The notes under the pieces were generated by a model that made no database searches, was not told the DNA's origin, and saw only the letters and a program-made list of their open reading frames with translations. Source: Chromera velia (Eukaryota; Sar; Chromeraceae). From it: DNA of 64,000 nt. The stretch's first letter is position 1, and each line of letters begins with the position of its first letter. Below are positions 12,734 to 26,279 of the stretch, in pieces. The position numbers and the translations under genes are program-made. The DNA lies in assembly GCA_018398765.1 (NCBI GenBank), contig JAHBMJ010004640.1, forward strand, positions 1 to 64,000, in the 5' to 3' direction.

Positions 12734-14391
12734 AGACACGCATCCACACACGCACAGAGAGAGAGAGAGTTTTAAGTGAGAGAGAGAGACAACATCTTTA
12801 ACACGGAAGCCTGGATGCCTGCCTTCTTTTCTGCCCCACGAGTGTGTGTGTCACTTCATTCATGCACCGGACGGACGCGAGGGTCAGCGACAAGGCGAAC
12901 CTGGTGCCCCCCCCCCCAGTTGCACCAGAGAGAGAGAGAGAGAGACAATAAATGAGACGAAATTGGGTGACAGGAAGGAATTGTGACTCCCCCTTCTTTC
13001 TTTCGGCTGCCGTCAGGAGGATTGATGCGTGGGAGGAGGAGAGAGAGGGAAAAACCGATGAAGAACATTTCAGGGTGGTGATATGCGAACGAATGGGCAG
13101 ACTGCACACAACAAACAGTGGAGGCTAGTCACCCAACCACCTGTTTACTCACTCCCTCACTCACACCCTCTTCCCTTCATCCTTCAGGTAAAGCGATGCT
13201 CTATTGGTTAAGCACGCAGGGCGGCCAAATGAGATCATCTCGACATGCGGTTAGGCGGTCGGTGACCCATTGAGTCAGGTAATCAGAGAAGAGAAGAGAC
13301 AGATCAGGCAAACTCCTCATTCGAGTCTCTCTCTGCTGATACGTGTATGTGCGTGCGCGGAGTTTTGTGTGTGTATGATTTCATACAGTCAGGTCATCAT
13401 TCACCTTCCATTCTACTTCCTCCCTCCTTCCCTCCTACTTTGCACACCTTCCGCCTTGTCCCTTTTTTCCTTCTGCTTCTTCGCTTCCCTTCCTTCGAGT
13501 GCACCCACGCCGAGACAAGTCAAACAACGCCAGCCAACAGCAGCAGCGCTGCTGCCTCTGCCTGAGTCATTGTCTGACTGACTGTCTGTCGGCATCCGTC
13601 CTGTCTTGTCAACATCTTTTCATCCATCCAGGCAAACTTCTTCGTCGCGCCCCGACTGCACCTCCTCGCGCCTTCGCAAACAACCCGACAGAAAGAGAGG
13701 GAGAAAGTGAGAGAGAACAAGAAGGAAAAGAGAGAGAGAGAGAAGAGAGAACATAAACTTTCGCTTCACCCGTCCGTCCCCTGGCAGCGTCCGCTGACCC
13801 TCATGCACTCCCATGCACACTCAGTCAGTCAGACAATCAAACAGTCCGTCGCTCTTCGACGCTTCGTGGCCCCTCCATCTGCACAAGCGCCCCAAGTGTG
13901 TCTGTCCCCTTCGCTGCCTGCCCATTGAACAAAAAAACAGGCAGACAGCAACCCCTCCTCCCATCCCCTCGCTCCTCCCTTTCTGCACAAACACGGAGGG
14001 ACTCATCGACCCACTCCCTCCCCTTTGCCCTACCTCTCTTGCGTATTTTCCTCCTTCCTTCAGACCTAATCAAACAAACCCATCGATCGATCAACCAACA
14101 GCCAGACCAGACAGGCATCCGAGAAACGGATGCCGTTTTATCGCTCAACAGCAACGCTCACTCTCCCCCCCTTCACTTTCCCTTGCAACCCCCCGCTATT
14201 TTCCCCTTTGAACCCAAACAAACAAACAGACGACCTGCATTCCCTCCCGCACTCAATTTCTTTGCCTCCCACCAGCAGCACGTTCTCGCTCTTCCATCGC
14301 ACCTGATCTTTCCCTTTCAGACATTCCCCATCTCCCCCCACCTTCGCCTGCCTGTCAGCCAAACAGCTAGACGGACAGGCAGGCAGGCAGA

Positions 14392-17300
14392 CTAACCCTG
14401 TACGTTGAGGTGCCCCTCTCCCCCTCCCGCTGCTGCTCCCGGATTCCCCCCCGCTGTCTGCAGCTCTGTCGCACAACCGCTCTCTGCCCCAATCGACCCC
14501 CCCGGAATCACATGAGCGCCGTGGCCAGGCCTCTGACCGAAGAGCCCACCAGCGGCACTGATACCGATGCCCGCTCCTCCGGCGGCGCCGGCCGAAGAAG
14601 CACCGGTTCGCTCAATCCCGCTATCCGACGGACGCCGAGGGCCGCCGCCCGCTCCCACATACCACGTGGCAGATGCATTCGTGTTTCCAAGGCTCACCGC
14701 ACGACCGCTTGTGGAAGGAGCGGATGCAGCGGATGGGGGCCCATGGAGCCCCTTCAGGGGTGATGGCGCGCCACCGGGAGCCCCTGATGACAACGAGGGC
14801 CCCCCCGGAACCCCCCCCTGGGCGCCGCCAGTTGAGGACGAGGAGGAGCCGGGCTGAAGCTGGAAAGATCGCAGGATGGTATCGTTGATTTTTGATTCCG
14901 CTGCCTGGACCTGTTCCTTTTGCCTCTGCCGAAATTGCTCCTTCGTCTGTTTGGCCCTCTCAGTCGACGCTTGCCTGTCGCGCTGTCGGCTGAGGTCCTT
15001 CAAAGCCCGTGTATGCACGGATTCTGCAAAGAGGGAGGGAAGGAATGCGAGGAGCGGGAAGGAAAGAAGATGAGTAAAAGTAAATGTAAACAACAAGGGG
15101 TATGCTGCAGCCGAAGCGGCCTCCTCCAATTTCTCGTCACATCAGGACAGAAAACAAACTCTACAAAGGGATCGAGAGGAACAAAATCGATTTCTCCGCT
15201 GTTTGAAGGGAAGACCTCTAAACGGCACTACAGATACTATATGTGAAACCACAAATCCCTTCGCAACAATAGGGACGGGCCCTCTTTTGATTAACCAGGA
15301 CACTAATCCTTCCTTCCTTCACTCAACAACAACAACAACAACTCAATCACCCCACACACACACCGACCTATGAGGGCCGCCCAAGTCTTCGCACCGACAA
15401 CTCCGTCTCTCTGCAATTTACGAGACGCCTGGAAGGACGACACCGCGGCTGCAGTCTTCTCATCGAACACCCCTGGCGTCATCTCTTCCACAGCAGGGCA
15501 CCCCGACGGCAACACGTATGTAAGACACCTCTGCAACTCCTCAGTGTCCGCTTCACGTCTCCTAGATGCTGGAAGTGCCCCAGAAACAGAAGCAGCCGGA
15601 GGAAAGAACGAAGGGGCTGCCTGGGCGCTTGACACAGGGGACGCACCCCCATCCACAGCCGCCGGAGTCCCTGTGCCGGGACCCCCCGCCCCTGCGCTCT
15701 CTCTGGAGGGCTCTCTCCGTGGGGGAGCCCCCTGGCCCTGTCCCCCTGTTGCGGTTGCTGCTAGGGAAACAGACACGGCCGACGTGCCCGTCGGTGCAGA
15801 AGCCGCAGAACCAGAAGGCGGTCCACTGGCGGGCGTGCCAGCGGCGGCATGGCCCGGGAGCGGGGCGATGCTATTGCCAAGGGACGAGGAGCGGCTGTTT
15901 GCGACTCCACCGGTTTCCGAGTTTCCCCCGCTTGCCCCCAACACCCCCCCATCAACAGACCCGGACGGCGACGGACGACCCCACACAGACCCTCCAGAGG
16001 GACCCCCTACACCCGGAGACGAGGCAGGCGTCTGAGAGGAGGTGAAGGGGGCCACAGGTTGGAGGGATGCACATTTTTCTAGCACCGATAGTGGAAAGGC
16101 AATCGCCTGTCCGACCCCCTCCCTCTCTTTCCCCCCTCCCCCCTCCAGGCTGAACCCCTGCAGGAGAGCGGGGGGCGGAGAAGAGGAACAGGGAGCTCCT
16201 ACTTGGCCAGGGGCCCCCCCAGCAGCTGCTGAGGAAGAGGAAGAGCCCGCAGAGGCTCCAGAGGACTGTGGGAGGAAACCGTTCAGCTTGGGGGGAGAGG
16301 CAGAAGACCGAGTTGTCTGGGCTTGTGTGACTGCGGGGGAAGCACCCCCTTCTGCGCCATGCACTTTTTCTTTTTCTCGATCTTTTTCCTTCTCCTTTTC
16401 ACGCTGCCCCTCATCCTTCTTCTGCCCGTCCTTGTCCTTCCCCGCACCCCCATCGCCTGCAGTCTCTGCTGCGGTTGCAAGAGCCAGACGGACCTTCTGC
16501 TTGGCATAAGCACGGAAGTGTCCGTGAGAAAGGGACGCGAGAGACTCTGCGAACGCGGGGACCGCAGTGGGACCAGAAACCCCCTGTGCACCCCCCCCTG
16601 GCGTGTTCCCCCCACCCCCTGCCAAAGCCATCGACCCGGCAGAAGCGGAAGGTCGCAGAGAAGGGAAAGAAGCAGCAGAGAGACCCCCCTGCTGCTGTGG
16701 CTGCTGGGCAGACGAAGAGGACGACGAAGAGGAGGAGGGGGCCGCTTGCTGAACTGCCGTGGGAGACGGTTGCTGAGGCAAGGGGCGACCTGCCGCAGTC
16801 GATGCTGCTGCACTTTTCTCTTTTTCTTTCTCTGCTGCCCCTCCTCCAACAACACAGGAAGACGAAGCGGACGAAGACAAACCCCCTGCTGTAGTCCCGC
16901 GGTCCCTGTCCTTGGACCCGGAGGAGGCGGGGCTCCAGTGGGATGGGCTGCCGGCGGGGCCTTTCCCCTTTTCTTTGTCCTCTGCCTTATCTGCAGAGGC
17001 AGAAGGACCCGAAGCAGCCGACGTCCGCGACAGCGGAGGGATTTTAGGTTTCACTGCACCACCCCCTCCTACGGCCCCGGAAGCGGAAGGAGCCCGTGGG
17101 GGAGTCAAATTGCCCGAACTCTTCGCTTCCTTCTCCTTAATCTGGCTTCCTCCAAGCTGAGGTGATGCAGTCGAGGAAGCGGGCTGCTCATGGGGGGGAT
17201 CTTCTCGATAACCGTGCAGTAGAGTCTGCTGAGTCGTCGGCAACTCGTGGCGTCTGTCAATTTCCGCCATTGCCTCGACTGACGGTGCAACGTGTCGGCT

Positions 17301-20300
17301 CTCTGTCTGAGCTTTCCCGTCACTAGCAACGGCATCCGCGGGTGCCTCCGCCTGTCGTGCCTGAGCTGCCCCCTCTCTTTCGGGACTGGAAGACCCCCCC
17401 TCCTTCTCTTTTTCTCGTTCTCTCTCTCCACCCTCATCCTTCTGCTGTGCTTTCTTCGTTCCTTCATCTCCCGGGGCGCCGCTCTCCAAGGCACCCTCCT
17501 GATGACTTGGGGGGCGGGTACGTTCCCCCGCGTCCTTTGCCACCACAGCAGCCCTGGGTGACGAAGGCGCAGGCAGAGAGGGATCAGCCGGGGGGGGTGG
17601 AGAGGGGGGTTCTGCCAGCACACTGCTGGCTGAAGGCGGTTGCGCCTGCTTCTGCTGGACAGGCTGCAGGCTCGGAACGTCAGCAGAGTTCGTCTCTAGC
17701 AGTCGTTCCGCTTCTGAGACAGCCAGAAGAGTCTCCTGAGGAGGGGGAGGTTCGGACATGGGCTCCGAAAGGTGCATGCAGGTGGTCGCAGCAGGCATAG
17801 AAGATATCGCGGTGTTCATGCCGCTTTGCAGGTGCTGCTGTGGTTGTGCACTCGCACGCGAAGCAAACACAGCCTGCAACGGGGCAGGAGACGGAGACGC
17901 TGTTCCCCCCGGTGGCCCCGCCTCTGTGTGGACCCGGACGACCGGAGGGGCCTGCTGCTGCTGTTGCGGCGGCGCCAACTGGTCAGGGACCGGTCCTGCA
18001 GGGGCACCAGGAGCTGTAGGATGAATGACGGCCCCCCCCCGGCCCCCCGCCTTGGTCTGCTGCGGGTCTGCTGCAGGGACTCCTGCTGAGATGGCAGTGT
18101 AGGGCTGGGGCTGTTGCATTGGGACTGGTTGGGATGAGAGAGGAGGGCGATGGGGGACACCAACAGCACCCGGCTGCACTGCGGGTGAGGGGGGAGAGGA
18201 TATTCGTCGGGTTTGCTGTTGCTGCTGCAACGAGGCTTGGGATGAATGAAGCTGCTGCTGCTGTTGTTGGAGGGGGTCGGCAGGAGCGGATTGAGGCTGC
18301 ACAACGGGAACAGGGGCGGGGAGGGCGGCAGAAGAAGGCGGGGACTTCGCAGGTTGTTGAGAAGTGACGACGTGGAGCTGTGGAGGGGACTGTTGATGGG
18401 GGGAGGGGTGGGACTGCGGTTGCGGTCCTGCTGTTTGGGGGATCGGGTAGAGCTGCAGGTGCGCGTACTGCTGGCTTGATCCCCTGCTGCCTCCCCCCTG
18501 CTGCTGCTGTTGCTGGTGCGGATGCTGCTGCGATTGAGGGTGCTGGTGAAGAGCAGAGGGGGGGGGCTGTTGCTGTTGTTGGACCCACTGCGCGTGCGTC
18601 TGTACCTGTACCCCTGGGGCCTGCTGTTGCTGTTGCTGGGCAACCTGCTGAGGAGGTGCATGCGCCTGCGCGTAGAGAAGACTGGAAGAACCGGAACGGT
18701 GGAGAGTCTTGAGGGGTGGGGCTTGGGTGGCTTCAGAGGGGGGTGATGTGGAGACTTGGGACGTGGAAGGCGGCTTCTGCTGCTGCATCTGGCCGTGCAG
18801 AGGGTGCGGAGGCTGCTGCTGGAGCGGGAGGTTGTGGGAAGAGGACTGCTGAACCGACGCCCATTGCATGGGAGCCTGCTGCTGTTGTTGTTGGGATCCT
18901 ACTGGGGCTTGGGGGAGTGGTGTTTGAGGGGTTGGAGGAGAGGGGAGGGGAGAAGGTCCAGGCGGATGCGCAGAACCCTGAGGATACATGTGGGCATGCA
19001 TCTGCTGCTGCTGCCACTGCCACTGTTGCTGTTGCTGTTGAGTGGCCGTCTGCTGTTGCTGCTGCTGGGGCGGTAAGGGAACACGGCCGGGCTGTTGCTG
19101 CGGCTGCTGAGGGTACGCGTGCTGCTGCGAGGGTGGGACCCCCATTTGGTCCTGAATCTCTCTCAGACTGCTTCCCATGGACGCAAGCCTTGCAGCAACT
19201 GCAGAAAGAACAAAGAGAGAGAGAAAAGAACAGGAAAGGAAAACACAACAAGCAATCAGAAATAACTGGATGCGTGTGGGTGGATCAGGTGACCCTCAAC
19301 ATCATACCGGATTGCTTCCCTTCTGGGTCATGTCGCGAGTGCAGGACAAAAACGGTTCTGAATGGAAACACACAATTCGTTCGTCACACAGAAAACTTGT
19401 ACACGAGGCCCGTGCAAGAAGTTCGTTCGCACAAGTGAGAGAAGCTATCCGACCAAAAACCCGCCCCGCCCCATTCTGGCCCAAGTCAAGTCACTCACCC
19501 ACCTTCAGTGGAGATTGCCACAACGATGTGCTCAGGAGCCAAAACAGGAGGCAGGCCCTGCTGGAGGCTGGAGAACATTTCCATTGCGAGCTCTTCTGGA
19601 CGATCTCTGTCGAGGTTGTAGGAGAACACCACGCGGCGGAATTTGCCTGAAAGGAGAGGGGACAGTTGTTTCAAGAAAGGTAAGGTCAAACAAACAAGTG
19701 AATCAGCAAATGGGGACAGGAAAGTTTCGGGCAGGGGAAAGGACAAACAATTTTTCCTTCGCTGCTGCCGATTTGTTGTCTCTTTCGGGTCGAATCCCTC
19801 TCCTGTCTTCGTTACGTGCCCACAATGAAGCAACGTCAACGAACAAAAACAAGAACAAGAACAAAAGCGCTCACCGTTGGAGAGCCGGAAATGGACCGCG
19901 AGATCCCTGAGGACATTGGGGCCGTCATCGTCGTCGTCTGACTCCTCGCTTGCTCCCGTGTCCTCAGACGCAGCGGCTGCAGAACTCGGGGGGGGCACGA
20001 TTGCCTGGGCCCCCGTGGCCCCAGAGGGCGGGGGGACGAGGGGCATTCCCGTCACAGGTCCATCCACTGTGGTCTGCGGTTGTTGCTGCGGAGCTGGTTT
20101 TGGTTGTGGGGGCTGAATTTGCTGCTGTGGCTGCGGAGACGGTTGAGGTTGGGGGGCAGAGTGTTGAAGCAACGCAGGATCCGAGACTGTACCTTGTGGC
20201 TGCTGCTGCTGCATTGTATAAGGTCCCTGTTGGTATGCAGATGAAGGCACAGAGGCTTGCTGGAACTGCGGTGGATGCTGCTGCTGCTGGGGGTGGTGAG

Positions 20301-23300
20301 TGGCGTGAGGGGGGTGGTGAGCAGGGGGCCTTGAGACCGACCCATGCACACGTGGTGACACTTGCTGCGAGTGATGAGAGGAGGAAGGGAGGCCTGTAGA
20401 GTCGGCGGCTGCGGGGGGGACGGAAGGGAGCGGGGCGACACCCACCGGACGCTGAGTGCCCCCCGGAACTGCGGCGGAAACAGAAGAGGCGGGCTGTTGC
20501 TGTTGCTGCTGCCACATCTGCTGCTGCTGCTGAGGTTCCGTCCCGGGGGACGTGTGTGGACGCACACCCTGCCCCTGAACCGGGGTCCGGGCCTGTAGAG
20601 CTGGTGAGTGCCCCTGTTGCTGCTGTTGGTGTTGATGGACGTGATGGGCCCCTCCTGGCTGGGGATGGGGGTGCAAGGGCGGACGGCCGCTGGCTGACTG
20701 GCGAGGTGCCGATTGAGAGGCTCCACCCTGAGTCTGAGTCTGAGCCTGGGGAAGGGGGGTCGGGATGGGAGCACCAGGAGCAGCAGTGGGTGGCTGCTGC
20801 TGTGCGTGCACTTGACTGTGCCGCCCTGCTTTTGCAACTGCCACTGCTACCTGCATTGCCTGTTGCGGCGCGCCCCCACCTGCCGAGGACGAGGAAGATG
20901 CAGGGCTGTGAGAGGAAGGTTGTGCGTGGGGATAGTTGGAAGGTGTGGGAAGTGGAAAGAGTGAGCTCTGGGGAAAGGGAGAGGAATTCTGAAGCTCCAC
21001 CTGGCCAGCGTGCATCGAGGCGAGTTCACGGTCGTGAAGCATTGGGTCGGACTGGGCAGGAGGAAGGCCCCCGGCAGCAGGCCTAGAGACCCAGCCGGCA
21101 TTGGGGGCCTGAGAGGGGTGAGGGGGCATGGAGGGGTCATGCTGCTCTGCGTTTACGCTGGCAGTGGACCCCACCTCCCAATGCTGTTGCTGACTTGCTG
21201 CTATCCCTCTGTGTTCCTCCCTGTCCTTCCCTCCCGAAAGCTGACGCTCATGCCTCCTCCAAGTCCCCCCTTCTCCAATCTCAGACCCTCCAACGGATGC
21301 TGCTGTACCGTCTCCGTGCACGTTGGTGGCCATTGTAGGGGTTGCTGAGTGAGCGGACGCAGCCCCCGAAGCACCAGACATACCCAGTAACCCAGACCCC
21401 TGTTCAGGCACCCTCAGGTGGCCATCGACACTCTGTGCCGGCCCCTGTGGTGGATGCACTCCTATACCGTCATGGACAGCCGGGGGCGCACCCGGAACCG
21501 CTACCGCCAGGGTCTGAACGGTGGGCGGAACTGCAATCACCTTCCCCCCCACGTGCTGGGGATGACGGACGACGGCGGCGGTTGGATGGGCATCCGGGGA
21601 AAGGGAAAGCGCAGTAGGAAGGTCTCCTACAGTGGGGGGCAGAGTCGTCCAGGGTGGGTGCTGTGGGTGTTCAGCTGGAAGCTGAGTCTGGATGCTCTCA
21701 ACTGAGGCCTTCCTGTGCCCCTGCTGTTGCGCCGGATGTATGTCCGGTGGGAGGGGAGTCTCGAGCGTTGGCAGGGGGCCTCCGTGGAGGTGGGGGGGCA
21801 TCTCCACACCTCCGGTGGACTTGAATACAACCGTTGCAGGCTCTCGGTGTTGGCCTTCAGTTGCATGGGGGGGAGGCGCGCCCCTGTACTCAAAAACAGA
21901 TGATGCCCCCCCCTGCTGCAACTCTGCTTGTTGAGCCTGCCTTTCCTCAACTGACTGAGGTATGGACTCAAACGACAGAGAGGCAGGAATGGTCTTGCTG
22001 TGCTGCTGGCGCCTCACAGGCTCCGTCATCTCTCCGTTGGGGTGATCGGGCTGTCCTGCGTGTTGCTGCTGTTGCTGTCTGAAGCTGCCGGTCTGTGATG
22101 CGTCTGCGCCCGGTTGCCCTGCAACAGGAAGAAGAGGACTGCCAAACTCCATCAAGTCCGGCATTTGTTTCCTTTCTCCTGAAGTGGACCCGGGGGGGGT
22201 GGTCGGGTGAGACGGGTGGGGGGGGAGATGTCGGAGGGCGGTGGAAGGCGTTAAGCCTTTAGCGCCCTGCATGGGGTCGAGAGGACCTGCGGGGTGGGCT
22301 GCTGAGGGCGAGGGGGAAACTGTAGGAGAGGCTGCGGAAGACGAGGAGGCAGAGAAACCGTTTTGACTCGCAGCGTCTGTTGACCATGTCTGATGGGTCT
22401 GCGCTTGAGCATGTGCCATTGCTTCGTTGCTGTCTCCCATTCCCCCTTCTGCTCTTTCCCACTCCCCTCTTCTCTCCCTCACCTCCACGACTGTCTGCCG
22501 TTGAGAGCTTCTGTCCGGACTTATGGGCCTACCCCCTTCGGTGTCACTCGTCACCCCGGAAGGGGCCACTCCTTGCTGGCTTGAGGGAGAAATGTACACC
22601 TGCGTCACTCCCTTCCCCCCGTCCGCCATTATCCCAGAGGGCTGACCAATCCCCCCACCAGGCGGGAGTCCTTGCTGTTGCTGAGAGGGAATAGGCGACG
22701 GCAAGGGATGCAAAATTGCCGTTGCCCCTGGCTGATGCTGCTGCTGGTGATTCGGGCCCCCGAGAGGCACTGCCGTGACCCCATGATGAAACTCCGAACC
22801 TGAAGGATCTCCCACCGCTGGGTGGTGGTGTGCCCCCCCTGCCCCTCCCTGCTTCTGGAAGTCCAGAGATGTGGTGGTAGAGACGGGGTTCGAGCTGCCA
22901 CTGTCTGGAACTGCCCCCGCGGGACCAACCCCGCCCACCCCACCCGCCTGCTGCTGCTGAAAGGCCCCGGCAGGATCCATGCCCCCCGGCTGCATGGAGG
23001 CCTCATAGCCTGCCATTGCGGCTTGGAGGGCGAGAGGAACTCTATCCGGAGGAGGGTTGGCAGGGTCGATTGCCTGCCTCTGCTGCCCGCGGCTCTTCAT
23101 TTCAGCCATCTTCTCGGCAGCCTCCTGCAAGTGGGAGCCATGCATGCATGCAGGTAAACAGGAAACCAACAGATTCACACACGAGGGACATCACAAGAAA
23201 AAAACAATCGAAACTCCTCTTGTCGTCTTTCTCAACTCATGCTCTGGTAGGGAAGAAGGGTGACAGACAGCGAGGAGACACAGGCAGATGTGATGAACTG

Positions 23301-23604
23301 ACGTACCGCCTCATCCAGAAGGTCGCATGACCGGCTGTCGTTCAGTTTGGTCGTCAGAAACTCGTGTTTTAGAAGTTCCTCTGCTTTCGGCCTCGTCTTC
23401 GCGTCGGCATCAATACAGAGTTCGATGAATTGCCGAATGTCGTCGTGTTTGATACTGAAAAGTACTGCTGGCTTCTCCCCCATCATGACCTTCCTGTAAA
23501 TCTGTCCCGCAGTCGCGCACTCTTCGTAGGGAAACTTCCGACTCACCTGAAGAAAGAGTAAACGCACATATACAAACAGGCGCACACTTGCACACACATA
23601 CATG

Positions 23605-23638
<34 letters not shown>

Positions 23639-25287
23639 TGGGCACCTCCACGTAGACCTCAACCCCCATCCCCCCCACACACTTAGAGGGCACCAACACA
23701 CCTACTTTCTCAACACACGAGAGAATCGCACGAGATGAAGATGAAGGCACGCACAAAAAAAGCGAAGCGCTGGGCGCACCGTGGGGCTGCCGAGAAGAGA
23801 AGCAGAGAGTTCTCTAATTCTTCCTTCAACAATGCAGAGAGAGGTGTAAAATCTCCCCCGAAAGCCTGACAAAAGACCGACGACAGAAAGACCACCCACT
23901 GAACCGCCCGACAGACTTTCTTGAAAGACGGAGGACTAACAGACAGACCATTTCGAGCAGACACATTCCGAAGGCGTAAATGTCCACTGAGGTTCCGTAC
24001 TTCTCCTCGTAAAGTTCAGGCGCCATGAATTCGGGAGTTCCCACGATCGAGGCTGCAGTCGACCGCTGGTAGGTTGACAGTCCCAGATCCCCTATCAGGA
24101 GCTCTCCCACGTGACCATTGATGAAAATATTGTCGCACTGCAGCCACAATCCCATCCGTCCATACATACATACATACATAAATTCGTCTCTCTCTCACTG
24201 AACCCGAGGGTCCACACGCACTCAGGAAGAATGGAGCAGAGCGGTGCGGAACCACAATTTCGGGTTCCACGACAATTCAGACCGTCCCTGGGTACATTGA
24301 AGCGGCCAAGTCGGTAAAACAGGACAGAGAAGGAAACATTGACCCACGCATCAAAAGCACAAAACTCAAAAGGTCAAGACCCGTTCAATGGGGTATCTCT
24401 ATGAAAGGGCAGAAGGAGAGATGACGGAAGCCCTCCATCAACACCGAGGAAGAGAGGGAGGGACAGAGATCGCAGAGTGCTGCTGCAGGAAGACAGCAGG
24501 ATCACAAAATGCACACCTACCCACCTTCAGGTCTCTGTGGATGATCGGGGAGGGCTCCATGCTATGCAGATGAACCAATCCCTCCAAGATCTGTTTGCAC
24601 CAATCCTTCACAACCTTCACCTTCAGGGGGGTCTTCAGTCTGTTGATGTACTGTCTCAGAGACCCCCCGGTCACCCGCTCTGTGATGAAGACCACCTCCC
24701 GAGTCTGTTTGTTCTGCCATGCGTTGATGAACTTGATAATCCTCTTGTGAGAGAGGGACTTGGCAATGTTAATCTCTTCACCTATTCGCTTACGTGCAGC
24801 GCCGTCAAGGTGGACTGTCGAGATCACATTCCAGGCAACCTCCCTTCCCGTCTCTGTGTCAAAACCCAAGTACACCATCTTGTAGGCACCAGCTCCAAGC
24901 TTCTTAGCGAACTGCAAGCGCAAACACACGCATATAAGGTTTCAAAAGGCTCAACACGTGTGGGAGAGCCCCGGGAGCGGGAGAGAAGCCACAGAGGAGG
25001 TCAACTGACCCTCAAAAACCTGCCCTTTGGGGACTTCTCGATGACTCCGTTTTCCTCGTCAACCTCGTCTTCCCCCTGCACACAGAAGTCATTACACGAA
25101 GGGCAGAGAGTCACGTTTTGAAGAACAATGCACGCTCATAACAAAAATCCTGGTAGGAGGGGCGCAAGAAACAAGGAAAGGGGGTAGAAGAGGGACCGAC
25201 CACAGACTCAGGGTGGAAGATTTCCTCAGCACTCTCCCCGTCAGCCTCAGTCTGTGAGGCATTCTCGTTCTCTGGTTCCTTCGGCAT
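14392..25287 (-). CDS. WNK-family (with-no-lysine) Ser/Thr kinase with PF2-like and peptidoglycan-binding-like domains
   Basis: Exons in reading order: 25287-25201, 25075-25010, 24911-24525, 24137-23949, 23546-23307, 23124-19875, 19646-19503, 19198-15368 and 15023-14392. They total 8,826 nt and encode 2,941 aa. The start is the first ATG after an in-frame TGA. The kinase (about residues 47-310) has [14 protein letters not shown] with Lys62 in the glycine loop, VAWNVI with Asn79 in place of the usual beta3 Lys, HRDLKCDN, DLGL instead of DFG, and [10 protein letters not shown] preceded by Ser210, equivalent to the WNK1 activation-loop serine. These are defining WNK features; the DLGL leucines are the chloride-sensing positions in animal WNKs. 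A PF2/OSR1_C-like domain (about 1390-1460; [17 protein letters not shown]) lies far from the kinase behind a Pro/Gln/His-rich linker. A second Gln/Ser/Pro-rich linker leads to a PGBD-like motif (about 2672-2731; TAAAVSSFQ and [12 protein letters not shown]). Expected role: ion and osmotic signalling. Confidence 0.92.
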
Positions 25288-26279
25288 CTTGCCCTCAGAC
25301 CTCGCTGCCACCTCCCCTTTAGTTCAGAAGAAGGAGGGAACTGCTCACTCGAGAGAAGAGAAGCACTCAACGACCAGGTTGGTTGGCGTCTGTTAAGAGT
25401 CCAACGCCATCCTAGGAAGAACACATCTCTTGTGGTCGAAGAGAAAAGACAAGTCAATCAGAAAACTGCAGACCTGTTGGATCAAAACGCACGCAGGCAA
25501 CTGCCAACGCGTTTATGAATAGAAAATTGGATGAAAAGGGAACACAAAACGACAATATACAAAGATCGTAAAGAGGATCGTCAAACCGATTTGGGTCAGT
25601 CAAGAAGTGGCTTGGTCGTCAGGTTGGTCAAAACCAGTGCATGAATATGTTCTGCCAAGCTTCTTAATGCTTGTTCGCAATTCAGTCAACCATGGACGGC
25701 AGGGCTCTTCGGTGTGCACGCAAGCACCCTCAATTCCAACGCAAATGGTGGGTGTATGCCTTCTCTCTGACTTCTTTCTTCCGTTGTTCAGTCAGTTGAA
25801 ATTATTCGTTTCGCCTTTTGGGCAAAAATTTCGTGTACAGGGGTGACTTCAAGCCCTGATGACTGGTGTCAGGGGCGTGACCTTTGACGCAATTTCGCAC
25901 GGAGCATTCTTTCGGGTGCTTGGGGGGCACGAATTGAATTGGCCCCCTCACGAAATGCGTCACGCACGACTTCGAGACACCCGAATTTTCCGGACTGCCA
26001 TCTGTCAGTCAGAGGACGAAGCCGATTTTCGTTGTGCATGTCTGTTCTGCTTTTGCCTGTCTGAACTTCTGGATTCCTAGAAGGGTATATACCATCAGAC
26101 GAAGAGCCACACCTGAATAAGACGAATCACCGAGTAACTGAACCCACCAAACAGTGAGACTGTCATTTGAGCAAGAATGCGAGATTTTGATCCCATCACC
26201 GCGTAGCCAGAAAAGATCCTCATTCTGTACACACGACCGCCTGCTGATTACTTCAAGAGTCGGTGGTTAGGTCTCAAAG
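25288..26279. promoter_or_regulatory. Shared divergent promoter region (WNK / F-box gene)
   Basis: The two start codons are 992 bp apart and face away from each other, so both 5' UTRs and promoters probably lie here. I see no TATA box I would defend and no coding exon. The assignment rests on gene arrangement only. Confidence 0.5.

Larger units (their letters stand above)
10219..14391. other. Intergenic region between convergent DUF3638 and WNK genes
   Basis: AT-rich sequence gives way at about 10,500 to purine-rich, GC-balanced DNA. I found no exon with splice partners. It contains a 55-bp tandem repeat (11661-11823), a (CA)n run (12700-12731) and numerous AAGGAAGG and GAGAGA tracts. The right end is presumably the 3' UTR of the WNK gene, which is read leftward. 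Confidence 0.55.

Noticed and set aside
13185-13262. tRNA-like stretch (GCTCTATTGGTTAAGCACGC)
   Set aside because: Resembles a D-arm but has no matching acceptor stem, anticodon arm or T-arm.
18716-19438. Plus-strand open frames of 100-240 codons opposite the WNK gene
   Set aside because: Antisense shadows of Gln/Pro/Ala-rich coding sequence; the minus-strand frame has domains and phase-consistent splicing.
25285-25311. Upstream GTG as start of the WNK protein
   Set aside because: The first ATG is at 25287, after an in-frame TGA; no reason to invoke a non-ATG start.
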